A DNA stretch of 64,000 bases from an uncultured Ruminococcus sp. (GCA_900538575.1 UPZA01000011.1:1-64000), one strand, 5' to 3'; shown: positions 31,657 through 41,184, numbered from the stretch's first letter. The notes: a model not told the origin generated them from the sequence alone. Numbers and translations are program-made.

Positions 31657-34600
31657 ATGCCTTTAAGACAGGATATAAAAAAAGTACTTGTTATAGGTTC
31701 GGGGCCTATCGTAATCGGACAGGCGGCGGAGTTTGACTATGCCGGAACTCAGGCATGTCGTGCATTGAAGCAGGAGGGACTTGAGGTAGTTTTAATAAAT
31801 TCTAATCCTGCTACCATCATGACAGATAAGGCGATGGCAGATAAGATTTATATCGAGCCGCTGACGCTTGACGCGGTAAAAAAGATAATAGAGATTGAAA
31901 AACCCGATAGCGTTTTATCTACACTGGGAGGTCAGACCGGTCTTACGCTTTCAATGCAGCTTGCAGAAGAAGGCTTTCTTGACGCTAACAACGTAAAGCT
32001 TCTTGGCGCCAATCCGCTGACTATACATAAGGCTGAGGACAGACAGGCATTCAAGGATACGATGGAAAAAATCGGAGAGCCTTGTATTCCGTCAAAGGTG
32101 GTTGAAACAATCGAGGACGCCGTCAGCTTTGCCGAGGTAATAGATTATCCCGTTATTGTGCGTCCGGCGTTCACTCTCGGCGGAACAGGCGGCGGTATTG
32201 CAGAAAATGAAGAGCAGTTAAGGGATATTGCGAAAAACGGCTTAAGGCTTTCTCCGATAACACAGGTTCTAATTGAGAAGTGCATAAGCGGCTGGAAGGA
32301 GATTGAGTTTGAAGTTATCCGAGACAGTAAGGGTAATGTTATAACCGTTTGTTCGATGGAAAATTTTGATCCGGTTGGCGTTCATACCGGCGACAGCATT
32401 GTAATTGCACCGGCCGTAACTCTTTCTGACAGGGAATATCAGATGCTCAGAACAGCGTCTTTGAATATTATTTCTGAATTGGAGGTAGAGGGCGGTTGTA
32501 ACTGTCAGTTTGCGCTTCATCCGGAATCGATGGAATATGCTGTTATAGAAGTAAATCCAAGAGTATCCCGTTCGTCGGCGCTTGCATCCAAGGCGACAGG
32601 CTATCCTATTGCTAAGGTTGCGACAAGAATAGCTATAGGATATACTCTTGATGAGATTATCAATCAGGTTACCGGTAAAACTTACGCATGCTTCGAGCCT
32701 GCGCTGGATTATGTTGTGGTTAAATTTCCTAAGTGGGCGTTTGATAAATTCGTGTATGCGAAACGAACTCTCGGAACACAGATGAAAGCTACCGGAGAAG
32801 TAATGGCAATAGGAACGAGCTTTGAGCAGGCTATGATGAAAGCGGTACGCTCAACAGAGCTTGGCGTTGATTCGCTTAATATGAAAAAGTTCTCAGAGCT
32901 TGACACTGACGAGCTGCTTGAAAAAATACCTCATGCCGACGACGAAAGAGCGTTTCAGGTTTATGAGCTGTTAAAGCGCGGTATTTCCGTTGAACAGCTT
33001 CATGAAATAACCCTCATTGACGAATGGTTTTTAAATAAGCTTAAAAATCTTGTCGAGCTTGAAAAATGGCTCGCGGACGGAGAGCTTACAGAGGATAAAT
33101 ATCTTACTGCTAAACGATACGGTTATCTTGACAGCACAATAGAGCGTATGTCCGGACAGGAATGCCCCGTAAAAAGGAAAGCTGTTTATAAAATGGTCGA
33201 TACCTGCGCCGGAGAGTTTAAAGCTGAAACACCTTATTTTTATTCAACGTATGACGAAGAAAACGAAGCAAAGCAATTTATTGAAAGAACTGATAAGGGA
33301 AAGAAGAAAATAATAGTATTCGGCTCCGGACCGATAAGAATAGGTCAGGGTATAGAATTTGATTACTGCTCCGTTCACTGCGTATGGTCGCTTAAAGAGG
33401 AAGGGTATGAGGCTGTAATCTGCAATAACAATCCTGAAACTGTTTCCACGGATTTTGATACCGGCGACAGGCTTTATTTTGATCCGCTTACAAAGGAGGA
33501 CGTCGAATCTATTATTGAAACCGAGCAGCCTTACGGGGTTGTGGTGCAATTCGGCGGACAGACTGCTATTAAGCTTACCCGTCATCTTGCCGATATGGGA
33601 GTCAATATTCTGGGTACTTCTGCCGACAGTATAGACGCTGCGGAGGACAGAGAAAGATTTGACGAGCTTCTTGAAAAGTGCGGCATACCGCGTCCTTCAG
33701 GATATACCGTTATGACTACGGAGGAAGCGGTTGAAGCTGCGGACAAGCTTGGATATCCGGTTCTTTTACGTCCTTCATATGTATTGGGCGGTCAGAATAT
33801 GATTATCGCTCATTCCGAAAAGGATGTCGTAGAGTATATGGGAATTATCACCAGAACGATGATTGAAAATCCTGTACTTATTGATAAATATATGATGGGT
33901 AAAGAGGTTGAGGTTGACGCAATCTGTGATGGAACAGATTTCCTGATACCGGGAATCATGGAGCATATAGAGAGAGCCGGCGTTCATTCGGGCGACTCAA
34001 TTTCTGTATATCCTGCGCAGACATTATCAGAAAAAATCGTTGATACGCTGATCGAATACACCAGAAAGCTTGCTTTTGAGCTTAAGGTCATAGGTCTTGT
34101 AAATATTCAGTATGTAGTGTATAATAACGAGGTTTACGTTATCGAAGTAAATCCTCGTTCTTCAAGAACAGTTCCTTATATAAGCAAGGTAACAGGTATA
34201 CCGATGGTTGATATAGCTACGAAAATTATGCTGGGTAAAACGCTTAAGGATCAGGGCTATGAAAGCGGACTATATAAGAAAAGTAAGTATGTTGCCGTTA
34301 AGGTTCCTGTATTTTCATTTGAAAAGCTTCAGGACGTCGATACAATGTTAGGTCCGGAAATGAAGTCGACAGGCGAGTGTCTGGGAATTGCCGAAACCTT
34401 TGAAGACGCTTTGCTTAAGGGACTTATAGCTGCCGGATACGATTTGAAAAAAGAGGGCGGAGTTCTTATATCCGTTCGTGATACAGATAAACAGGAAATA
34501 ATCAATATTGCCGATAAGTTCGCACAGATGGGATTCGAGCTTTACGGAACCAGCGGTACGGCGAGTATGCTGAACAAAAATATGATAGCTACCAATTTAG

Positions 34601-34851
34601 TAAATAAGATTTCCTCAAATGAAGAACCTAACGTATTGTCCCTGCTTGAAAGCGGAAAGATACATTATGTTATTTCAACCTCTGAAAAGGGACGTCTGCC
34701 GGCCAGAGATAGTGTAAAAATGAGACGCAAGTCTGTCGAGCGTTCTATATGCAGTCTTACCGCAATAGATACCGCCAGAGCGCTTGCGAACGTTCTCCAG
34801 ACAAACAGAACAATAGACGACGTTGAAATGATTGATATTACAAAAATATAA
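31657..34851 (+). CDS. carB: Carbamoyl-phosphate synthase large subunit
   Basis: A 1064-residue protein of normal length. Two homologous ATP-grasp halves begin KVLVIGSGPIVIGQAAEFDYAG and IIVFGSGPIRIGQGIEFDY; the carboxyphosphate half carries RPAFTLGGTGGGI and the carbamate half RPSYVLGGQNM. The C-terminal MGS-like allosteric domain (from about 930) has ADKFAQMGFELYGTSGTA, where UMP and related effectors bind in characterised enzymes. GGAG precedes the ATG. Confidence 0.97.
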   Translation: MPLRQDIKKVLVIGSGPIVIGQAAEFDYAGTQACRALKQEGLEVVLINSNPATIMTDKAMADKIYIEPLTLDAVKKIIEIEKPDSVLSTLGGQTGLTLSMQLAEEGFLDANNVKLLGANPLTIHKAEDRQAFKDTMEKIGEPCIPSKVVETIEDAVSFAEVIDYPVIVRPAFTLGGTGGGIAENEEQLRDIAKNGLRLSPITQVLIEKCISGWKEIEFEVIRDSKGNVITVCSMENFDPVGVHTGDSIVIAPAVTLSDREYQMLRTASLNIISELEVEGGCNCQFALHPESMEYAVIEVNPRVSRSSALASKATGYPIAKVATRIAIGYTLDEIINQVTGKTYACFEPALDYVVVKFPKWAFDKFVYAKRTLGTQMKATGEVMAIGTSFEQAMMKAVRSTELGVDSLNMKKFSELDTDELLEKIPHADDERAFQVYELLKRGISVEQLHEITLIDEWFLNKLKNLVELEKWLADGELTEDKYLTAKRYGYLDSTIERMSGQECPVKRKAVYKMVDTCAGEFKAETPYFYSTYDEENEAKQFIERTDKGKKKIIVFGSGPIRIGQGIEFDYCSVHCVWSLKEEGYEAVICNNNPETVSTDFDTGDRLYFDPLTKEDVESIIETEQPYGVVVQFGGQTAIKLTRHLADMGVNILGTSADSIDAAEDRERFDELLEKCGIPRPSGYTVMTTEEAVEAADKLGYPVLLRPSYVLGGQNMIIAHSEKDVVEYMGIITRTMIENPVLIDKYMMGKEVEVDAICDGTDFLIPGIMEHIERAGVHSGDSISVYPAQTLSEKIVDTLIEYTRKLAFELKVIGLVNIQYVVYNNEVYVIEVNPRSSRTVPYISKVTGIPMVDIATKIMLGKTLKDQGYESGLYKKSKYVAVKVPVFSFEKLQDVDTMLGPEMKSTGECLGIAETFEDALLKGLIAAGYDLKKEGGVLISVRDTDKQEIINIADKFAQMGFELYGTSGTASMLNKNMIATNLVNKISSNEEPNVLSLLESGKIHYVISTSEKGRLPARDSVKMRRKSVERSICSLTAIDTARALANVLQTNRTIDDVEMIDITKI

Positions 34852-35175
34852 TTTTATAGGGGCGGAATTTTATTCCGCCCGAAATTATAATAATAAATAA
34901 TTGAATTGCTGAAAGAAAATTTAAGTAATTAGGGATAAATCAGCTTAGATAATTATGTTATACCTGTGAAATAAAATAGGAAGATTATTATGAATGGATT
35001 TGTTACGCCGCCGAATAATTTAAATTCATTTATTTATTGTAACTCAGGGAGAAGAGCCTGTCATAATCAGGAAATATAAGCGTTTAATTACTCATTCCGT
35101 TTGGAATAACGCCGACACGGAAACGATTATAATTGGCATAACTGTAATATAATTTTTATTAAGAAAGGAAAGCTT
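34852..35175 (+). other. Gap between carB and pyrK
   Basis: GGGCGGAAT-TTT-ATTCCGCCC at about 34860-34880 is a strong hairpin just past carB, without a clear U-tract. A short frame 34990-35079 (29 codons, AGGAAG six bases upstream) is open but has no other support. The pyrK ribosome site AAAGGAAAG ends the gap. The hairpin may reduce rather than stop transcription into pyrK-pyrD. Confidence 0.5.
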
Positions 35176-35946
35176 ATGAAATATACACAGGGAAAATATC
35201 AGATAGCAGGCAAACGCGCGCTTGCGAAGGATATATTCAGCATAGATATAAAGTGTCCGGAAATAACGGAAATTGCCTGCCCGGGACAATTTGTTCATAT
35301 TCTTCCGCCCGGCTTCACATTAAGGCGACCGATATCTATATGCGATATTGACAAAAAAAGCGGAACGCTTCGAATTGTATTTATAACTAAGGGCGATGGG
35401 ACTAAGGAAATCGCAAAGCTTAACGAGGGAGAGCTTATTGATATGCTTGCGCCTCTCGGTCACGGCTTTACTATTGATAATAGCTTTAAAAAGATAATAC
35501 TTGTTGGAGGAGGAATAGGAACGCCTCCTATGCTGCCGCTTGCTAAAATATACGGTGAAAGAACGACTGTTATTTCCGGTTTCAGAAGTGCGGAAGCTGT
35601 AATATTGCAGAGGGATTTCAATGCCGCCGGAGCAGAAACGATATTATGTACCGACGACGGCTCTACAGGCAGAAAGTGCCTGGTTACCGAACCTCTTGCC
35701 GAATTGCTGAAAGAAGGAAACGCCGACGCAATATACGCCTGCGGTCCGGCGCCGATGCTTAAAAGAATTTCAGAGATTGCAGAGAATTCGGGAGTATTCT
35801 GCGAGGTATCCTTAGAGGAAAGAATGGGCTGCGGAATAGGAGCGTGCTTGGTTTGCGCCTGCAAAACAAGAAAAGACGGAGAAGAGCATTTTGCTCACGT
35901 ATGTAAAAACGGACCTGTATTCAATTCGAAGGAGGTTATTTGGTAA
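35176..35946 (+). CDS. pyrK: Dihydroorotate dehydrogenase B electron-transfer subunit
   Basis: A 256-residue FAD and [2Fe-2S] protein that passes electrons from PyrD to NAD+. The FAD domain has PGQFVHILPPGFTLRRPISI, the NAD domain IILVGGGIGTPPMLPLAK, and the cluster ligands lie in ERMGCGIGACLVCACKT plus a late Cys. It is related to NfnA at 22390 but pairs with pyrD, whose ATG overlaps its TAA by one base. Confidence 0.94.
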   Translation: MKYTQGKYQIAGKRALAKDIFSIDIKCPEITEIACPGQFVHILPPGFTLRRPISICDIDKKSGTLRIVFITKGDGTKEIAKLNEGELIDMLAPLGHGFTIDNSFKKIILVGGGIGTPPMLPLAKIYGERTTVISGFRSAEAVILQRDFNAAGAETILCTDDGSTGRKCLVTEPLAELLKEGNADAIYACGPAPMLKRISEIAENSGVFCEVSLEERMGCGIGACLVCACKTRKDGEEHFAHVCKNGPVFNSKEVIW

Positions 35947-36863
35947 TGGCTGATTTATCTGTTAATATCTGCGGAGTAGATTTTAAAAATCCTGTTATAC
36001 CGGCTTCCGGAGTTTTCGGATACGGCCGGGAATATGAAGAACTTTTTCCTTTATCAAAGCTTGGCGGTATAGCTACTAAGGGAACCACAATAACCAAAAG
36101 AAACGGCAATCCGTCTCCCAGAATAGCCGAAACACCGTCCGGTATGCTCAATTCCGTCGGACTCCAGAATCCGGGAATAGATAAATTTATTTCAGATGAG
36201 CTTCCTAATCTTATGTCAAAGAACACGGTAATAATCGCAAATATCGCCGGCTCAACTGCTGAGGAATGCGCTGAAATTGCCGCAAAGCTCGACAATACAG
36301 ACGTTCATATGATTGAGCTTAATATATCCTGTCCTAACGTAAGGCAGGGGGGAATGGCGTTCGGCGCAACCTGCGACGGAGCTGCCTCTGTTACACGGCT
36401 TGTAAGAAAAGCTACCGATAAGCCGCTGATTGTTAAATTGTCTCCGAATGTTACCAGTATTGCAGATATTGCTAAGTCCGTTGAAGCCGAGGGGGCGGAC
36501 GCCGTATCTCTTATAAACACGCTCTTAGGCATGAGGATAGATATCAATACGCGTCGCCCTATACTAAGAAATAATATGGGCGGTATGTCGGGACAGGCTG
36601 TATTACCGGTGGCGGTCAGAATGGTATGGCAGACTTCCGGTGCAGTAAATATTCCGGTAATAGGCATGGGAGGTATATCATCGGGAGCTGACGCCATAGA
36701 AATGATGATGGCAGGCGCCTCGGCCGTTCAGATAGGCGCGGCGATTTTTACAGATCCCTATGCGCCTGTCAGGATAATAGAAGAAATCAACGAGTTTCTT
36801 GACAGCCATGGTATTTCCGATATAAAGGATATTATAGGCGCAGTAAGCGTATGGCGGGAGTGA
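35946..36863 (+). CDS. pyrD: Dihydroorotate dehydrogenase class 1B catalytic subunit
   Basis: A 305-residue FMN protein that oxidises dihydroorotate to orotate together with PyrK. It has PVIPASGVFGYG, the active-site LNISCPNVRQGG, and the C-terminal phosphate-binding IGMGGISSGADAIEMMMAGASAVQIGAA. In class 1B enzymes the base is a Cys; here the ISCPN segment supplies it. ATG at 35946 is chosen (GGAGG ends 10 bases before); a TTG at 35940 is too close. Confidence 0.94.
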   Translation: MADLSVNICGVDFKNPVIPASGVFGYGREYEELFPLSKLGGIATKGTTITKRNGNPSPRIAETPSGMLNSVGLQNPGIDKFISDELPNLMSKNTVIIANIAGSTAEECAEIAAKLDNTDVHMIELNISCPNVRQGGMAFGATCDGAASVTRLVRKATDKPLIVKLSPNVTSIADIAKSVEAEGADAVSLINTLLGMRIDINTRRPILRNNMGGMSGQAVLPVAVRMVWQTSGAVNIPVIGMGGISSGADAIEMMMAGASAVQIGAAIFTDPYAPVRIIEEINEFLDSHGISDIKDIIGAVSVWRE

Positions 36864-36873
36864 AAAATAGCTT

Positions 36874-37311
36874 ATGAAAATTATAGCTGTTGATTTCGGC
36901 GATTCAAGGACCGGAATTGCAATGTGTGATAAAACAGAGATGCTGGCTTCGCCGTTATGCGTTATCAATGAGAAGGATTTTGATGAATGCATAAAAAAAA
37001 CCGCTGAAATAATAGCGGAAAATAAAGCGGATATCGCGGTTGTAGGCTATCCTAAAAATATGAACGGCACAATAGGCGAAAGAGCTGAAAAATGCGTTTT
37101 GTTTTCAGAAAAACTGAAAGAGTCTTCAAATGTGCCGGTTGAGCTTTGGGACGAACGCTGTACCACCGTTTCGGCGCATAATTATTTAAATACAACAAAT
37201 ACCAGAGGCAAAAAGAGAAAAGCGGTTGTTGACGCAGTAGCGGCTACTATTATACTTGAAAGCTACATGGGATACAGGAAAAACAGCGGTAAAGGCATAG
37301 CCGAATTTTAA
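36874..37311 (+). CDS. ruvX: RuvX/YqgF family Holliday-junction resolvase-like protein
   Basis: A 145-residue RNase H-fold protein. Catalytic Asp in IIAVDFGDSRTGIA; ELWDERCTTVSA is the second conserved motif and DAVAATIIL the third. The family acts in 16S rRNA 5' processing (YqgF) and is described as a putative Holliday-junction resolvase. It is the last gene after pyrD, 10 bases downstream. Its stop codon interlocks with that of the convergent TSUP gene, with no terminator between. Confidence 0.92.
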   Translation: MKIIAVDFGDSRTGIAMCDKTEMLASPLCVINEKDFDECIKKTAEIIAENKADIAVVGYPKNMNGTIGERAEKCVLFSEKLKESSNVPVELWDERCTTVSAHNYLNTTNTRGKKRKAVVDAVAATIILESYMGYRKNSGKGIAEF

Positions 37312-37667
37312 TCTCTGACCTTGGTAAACAGCTCCTTTATACCGGTTAGCAGAACAAAAACCGCAAATATTTTGGTCAAATATTCGTTTCCAATATTCTT
37401 GGCTATAATACAGCCTATAACTGCTGTTATAATTCCGCAAATAACGGACGGTATTATTTTTTTCCATTTAACCAGCTTGCTTTTAGTGTGAATTATAAGA
37501 GAAAGCAGGGCTATGGGAATAAAGAAAATTAAATTTATACCTTGAGCGTCAAGCTGAGTGTAACCGGCAAATATGGTCATATACAGTATCAGTATCATGC
37601 CTCCGCCAAGACCGAGAGAAGCGAATATGCCGGTTAAAAATGCTGCGGCAAGAATCCAGAAATTCAT
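37308..37667 (-). CDS. TauE/SafE (TSUP) half-transporter, C-terminal-type half
   Basis: A 119-residue membrane protein with four hydrophobic segments. TSUP proteins move sulfite, sulfonates or other organic anions and are usually about 250 residues with two repeats of four helices. Here AAFLTGIFASLGLGGGMIL is the signature of one repeat only, and the partner half is the adjacent gene, whose stop overlaps this start by 4 bases. A heterodimer of two halves is inferred. Substrate unknown. Confidence 0.8.
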   Translation of the reverse strand: MNFWILAAAFLTGIFASLGLGGGMILILYMTIFAGYTQLDAQGINLIFFIPIALLSLIIHTKSKLVKWKKIIPSVICGIITAVIGCIIAKNIGNEYLTKIFAVFVLLTGIKELFTKVRD

Positions 37668-38014
37668 TTTATAAATAACCTTAATCCGGAAATTATAAGT
37701 ATTATTCCGAACGCCTTTTTTAGATATTTTGGTGCGATTTTTTTCATTATTATACCGCCTATTATCGCTCCGGCAAGTCCGAAAGGAATTAACCGGAGCG
37801 AATCCGGCAGTATTTTATCGCTGTTTCTTATATAGAAAAAACAGCTCACAATGCTTAACGGAAGTGTTAAGGCAAGCGAGGTGGCGTGGGATTCTTTAGT
37901 TGTTATACCGGATTTTTTGAGCATCGGCACGGCGATTATACCGCCGCCAGAGCCGAAAAGACCGTTAGCAAGACCGGTTATCAAGCCAAGAATGTAAAAA
38001 TATAGCTTTCCCAC
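37664..38014 (-). CDS. TauE/SafE (TSUP) half-transporter, N-terminal-type half
   Basis: A 116-residue four-helix protein with the TSUP signature GLANGLFGSGGGIIAVPML and KESHATSLALTLPLS. A GTG start at 38014 is preferred because AGGAGG lies 5 bases upstream; the frame extends to 38059 without another ribosome site. It overlaps the second half by 4 bases, so the two halves should be made in equal amounts. Confidence 0.8.
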   Translation of the reverse strand: MGKLYFYILGLITGLANGLFGSGGGIIAVPMLKKSGITTKESHATSLALTLPLSIVSCFFYIRNSDKILPDSLRLIPFGLAGAIIGGIIMKKIAPKYLKKAFGIILIISGLRLFIK

Positions 38015-38037
38015 GTACTCCTCCTGTATTTCTTTGG

Positions 38038-38208
38038 TTAAAACATTGACGAAAAGCAATCAGCAACAGAAGCAAAGGCCTTTACTGCTTTACCGGTATT
38101 CCTTTTAAGCTGTTTCTTTTTTCTGTCCGGTGATTTTGAAATCATATAGCATGCCGTTCCGACCACCGCGCCGGCAGCCATGCCTTTTATCATAGCTTTA
38201 GTTTCCAT
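38038..38208 (-). CDS. Small membrane-anchored hypothetical protein
   Basis: A 56-residue protein: METKAMIKGMAAGAVVGTACYMI forms one glycine/alanine-rich helix, followed by a basic linker SPDRKKKQLKRN and an amphipathic tail. The pattern resembles YtxH-like general stress proteins but is shorter. The ATG at 38208 has GGAGAAG six bases upstream; the longer frame to 38301 is not supported. It is 23 bases before the TSUP pair. Confidence 0.65.
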   Translation of the reverse strand: METKAMIKGMAAGAVVGTACYMISKSPDRKKKQLKRNTGKAVKAFASVADCFSSMF

Positions 38209-38331
38209 TTGAATCTTCTCCATTTTATTTTTCTTATCAGCTATAGCGCTGAAATTTTTGTTTACAATGGTATTATGCATAAAGGATTTGATAAAATACA
38301 TAGCTGCTGCGTTCCAAATTTTTCAATATTG

Positions 38332-38360
38332 TTGAAATTTTTTTTGATTTCTGATATAAT
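38332..38360 (+). promoter_or_regulatory. Promoter for trmL-degV
   Basis: TTGAAA (38332-38337), 17-base spacer, TATAAT (38355-38360), 16 bases before the start codon. The transcript leader is therefore very short. Confidence 0.7.
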
Positions 38361-38376
38361 ATATTATGGTGAGTTT

Positions 38377-38889
38377 ATGAAAAATTTAAATATTGTTCTT
38401 ATTGAACCGCAGATACCTCAAAATACGGGAAATATAGCTCGAACCTGTGCTGTTACCGGCGCAAGGCTTCACCTTATAAGACCGTTCGGATTTGAAATAA
38501 CGGATAAAAATTTAAAAAGAGCCGGTCTTGATTATTGGGATAAGCTTAATATCAGTTATTATGATAATATTTCAGAATTTTATGAGCAGAATAACGGTAA
38601 CTATTATTATTTTACAACTAAAGGAAGAAGCGTTTACAGCGAAGTTGAATATCCCGATAATGCTTATATTATTTTTGGCAGGGAAGATAAAGGGATAGAT
38701 GAAAAAATATTATTTGAGAACGAAAAACGCTGCGTCAGAATTCCAATGAGAAATAATCTGAGAAGCCTTAATTTATCTAATTCAGTAGCAATTGCCGTAT
38801 ATGAAGTATTAAGGCAATGGAATTTTCCGGATCTTTCAAAAGAAGGACGCCTGACGCAATATAGCTGGAATCAGAAAGGTGGGATATAA
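38377..38889 (+). CDS. trmL: tRNA (cytidine/uridine(34)-2'-O)-methyltransferase
   Basis: A 170-residue SPOUT-class (TrmH family) methyltransferase that modifies the wobble position of tRNA-Leu. It begins NIVLIEPQIPQNTGNIART, the typical opening, with LHLIRPFGFEI, the knot motifs IIFGREDKGID and IPMRNNLRSLNLSNSVAIAVYEVLRQ. The ATG at 38377 follows GGTGAG; the upstream in-frame extension is not similar. Its TAA shares one base with the next ATG. Confidence 0.93.
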   Translation: MKNLNIVLIEPQIPQNTGNIARTCAVTGARLHLIRPFGFEITDKNLKRAGLDYWDKLNISYYDNISEFYEQNNGNYYYFTTKGRSVYSEVEYPDNAYIIFGREDKGIDEKILFENEKRCVRIPMRNNLRSLNLSNSVAIAVYEVLRQWNFPDLSKEGRLTQYSWNQKGGI

Positions 38890-39761
38890 TGCAGAAGATT
38901 AAAATTATAACGGATTCGGCTTGTGATATTTCTAAAGAGGATGAAAAAAGGCTTGGTATAAAGATCATGTCCTTTCCAGTCATTGTAGACGGAACTGCTT
39001 ACAAGGAAAGAATTGATTTTACAAATGAAGAATTTTATAATATGATGGATAACGCCAAAGAGATGCCTACAACGTCGCAGCTTACCCCATATGAAATACT
39101 TGAGGTTTACAAGGAACTTTATAAGGAGGGCTGGACGGATGTTATTTATGTTACCATTTCATCTACGGGCTCAGCCACTTATAAAAACGCGCTTTCCGCA
39201 GCCGATGAGTTTAAAAAGGAGATAAAGGAATCCGGCGGCAGCATGAGGATTTATGTCGTAGATTCAAAGAACTATACCGGAGTTTACGGTTATCCTGTTA
39301 TGCAGGCGGCTCTGAAGGCTCAGAAGGGGGAAACTCCTGACGAGATTATTGATTATCTTAAGGAATGGTTTGATTGTGCTGAAGTACATTTTGTTCCTAT
39401 GACTCTTAAATATGTAAAGAAATCGGGTAGAGTGACCGCCGCTGCGGCTTTTGCAGGCGAATTGCTGGGGTTGCGTCCGCTTATTAAGATTGCCGGAGGG
39501 GTTTCAACCGTTATTGAGAAAATCAGAGGAGAAAAAAATATTGTTTCTAAGCTGCTTGCCGACGCCGAAAGATCTATGACGCCTAAAACGCCTTATATTA
39601 TGGTTAAGGGAAGCGAATCTGCCTTGACAGACGAGCTTGCTGCTGAAATGACAAGAAAGTTCGGTTATCCTCCGGAATATACCGTGCAGATAGGGGCGGC
39701 AGTCGCATGTAACGCCGGTCATAATGTTGTTGGATTTATAATACGCGGCATTCAGAAATAG
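38889..39761 (+). CDS. DegV family fatty-acid-binding protein
   Basis: A 290-residue DegV protein. N-terminal IITDSACDISKEDEKRLGI, TSQLTPYE and VTISSTGSATYKNA around the fatty-acid carboxylate site, and C-terminal TVQIGAAVACNAGHNVVG. Such proteins (FakB in characterised species) present fatty acids to FakA kinase for phospholipid synthesis. fakA is not in the window. Translationally coupled to trmL. Confidence 0.9.
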   Translation: MQKIKIITDSACDISKEDEKRLGIKIMSFPVIVDGTAYKERIDFTNEEFYNMMDNAKEMPTTSQLTPYEILEVYKELYKEGWTDVIYVTISSTGSATYKNALSAADEFKKEIKESGGSMRIYVVDSKNYTGVYGYPVMQAALKAQKGETPDEIIDYLKEWFDCAEVHFVPMTLKYVKKSGRVTAAAAFAGELLGLRPLIKIAGGVSTVIEKIRGEKNIVSKLLADAERSMTPKTPYIMVKGSESALTDELAAEMTRKFGYPPEYTVQIGAAVACNAGHNVVGFIIRGIQK

Positions 39762-39787
39762 AAATTTTTCAATATACTAAAAAAAGC

Positions 39788-39816
39788 TTGCAAATTAAAG
39801 GGAAATAGTGTAAAAT
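39788..39816 (+). promoter_or_regulatory. Promoter for the glycolytic cluster
   Basis: TTGCAA (39788-39793), 17-base spacer, TAAAAT (39811-39816), 72 bases before pgk. Confidence 0.75.
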
Positions 39817-39887
39817 ATAAATGGTTGTTAAAATTATAACAGCCTTGGATCGTATATGTATATAAATGAAAGGATGTTTAGGATAAC

Positions 39888-41108
39888 ATGGCAGGTTTAA
39901 ACAAGGTTTCAATTGACGACATTAACGTTAACGGCAAAAAGGTTTTAGTCAGAGTCGACTTCAATGTTCCTCTTAAGGATGGAGTTATAACAAACGATAA
40001 CAGGATTCAGGCGGCTCTTCCTACAATCAAGAAGCTCGTAGCCGACGGAGGAAAGGTTGTTCTTTGCTCACATCTCGGTAAGCCTAAGAATGGTCCTGAG
40101 GCTAAGTTTTCACTAGAGCCGGCAGCTAAAAGACTGGGTGAACTTGTTGACGCTAAGGTTACGTTTGTCGGAGACGATACAGTAACCGGCGAAACAGCTA
40201 AGAAAACAATTGCTGAAATGAATAACGGTGAAATTGTTGTTCTTCAGAATACAAGATTCCGCGGCGCTGAAGAAACAAAGAACGGGGAGGCTTTTGCTAA
40301 GGAATTGGCGGACCTCGTCGATAACGAAGTATTTGTTATGGACGCTTTTGGTTCTGCTCACAGAGCTCATGCTTCTACAGCGGGAGTTACAAAATTTGTT
40401 TCTGAAACTGCTGTGGGTTATTTAATGCAAAAGGAAATCCAGTATCTCGGAAATGCGGTTGAGGTGCCTGAAAGACCGTTTGTGGCTATACTCGGCGGAG
40501 CAAAGGTTGCAGATAAGCTCAATGTTATCTCTAATCTTCTTGAAAAGTGCGATACCCTGATTATCGGCGGAGGTATGGCTTATACCTTCCTTAAAGCTAA
40601 GGGCTATGAAGTAGGCACTTCACTTGTTGATCTTGAAAAGGTTGATTATTGCAAGGAAATGATGGCAAAGGCTGAATCTCTCGGCAAGAAGCTTCTTCTT
40701 CCGGTTGACACTGCCGTATCCGTTTCATTTCCGGAACCTATAGACGCTGAAATTTCTGTAGAATATGTTGAATCAAAAAATATTCCTGCTGATAAAATGG
40801 GCTTGGATATCGGACCTAAAACCCAGGAGATTTTTGCTGAAGCTGCTAAATCTGCCAAGACAGTTGTTTGGAACGGTCCTATGGGCGTATTTGAAAACCC
40901 TGTGCTTGCTAAGGGTACAATTGCCGTTGCCAAGGCTCTTGCTGAAACAGACGCTACTACAATAATCGGCGGCGGCGATTCTGCGGCGGCTGTTATGCAG
41001 CTTGGTTTCGCTGATAAAATGAGTCATATCTCAACAGGCGGCGGAGCTTCGCTTGAATATCTTGAAGGCAAGACGCTTCCCGGCGTTGCTGTAATTGCAG
41101 ATAAATAA
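39888..41108 (+). CDS. pgk: Phosphoglycerate kinase
   Basis: A 406-residue enzyme for 1,3-bisphosphoglycerate plus ADP to 3-phosphoglycerate plus ATP. RVDFNVPLKDGVITND, CSHLGKPKN, the hinge/ATP motifs GGAKVADKLNVI and GGGDSAAAV, and STGGGASLEYLEGK at the end are all present. Codon use appears more selective than in neighbours, fitting high expression. First of pgk-tpiA-gpmI; gap and eno are not here. Confidence 0.97.
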   Translation: MAGLNKVSIDDINVNGKKVLVRVDFNVPLKDGVITNDNRIQAALPTIKKLVADGGKVVLCSHLGKPKNGPEAKFSLEPAAKRLGELVDAKVTFVGDDTVTGETAKKTIAEMNNGEIVVLQNTRFRGAEETKNGEAFAKELADLVDNEVFVMDAFGSAHRAHASTAGVTKFVSETAVGYLMQKEIQYLGNAVEVPERPFVAILGGAKVADKLNVISNLLEKCDTLIIGGGMAYTFLKAKGYEVGTSLVDLEKVDYCKEMMAKAESLGKKLLLPVDTAVSVSFPEPIDAEISVEYVESKNIPADKMGLDIGPKTQEIFAEAAKSAKTVVWNGPMGVFENPVLAKGTIAVAKALAETDATTIIGGGDSAAAVMQLGFADKMSHISTGGGASLEYLEGKTLPGVAVIADK

Positions 41109-41116
41109 TATCTAAT

Positions 41117-41145
41117 CCGGAGAACGAGGATATTTCCTTGTTCTC
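41117..41145 (+). repeat. Hairpin between pgk and tpiA
   Basis: GGAGAACGAGG (41118-41128) pairs with CCTTGTTCTCC (41135-41145), with one wobble. The T-run after it is short, so it may be an mRNA stabiliser or weak attenuator. Confidence 0.5.
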
Positions 41146-41184
41146 CTTATTGTGAAACAAACATTTGATTAAGGAGTAGTTAAT

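Noticed and set aside
34990..35079. A 29-codon frame between carB and pyrK with AGGAAG upstream
   Set aside because: Too short and unsupported by any motif; could be a leader peptide but there is no attenuator following it.
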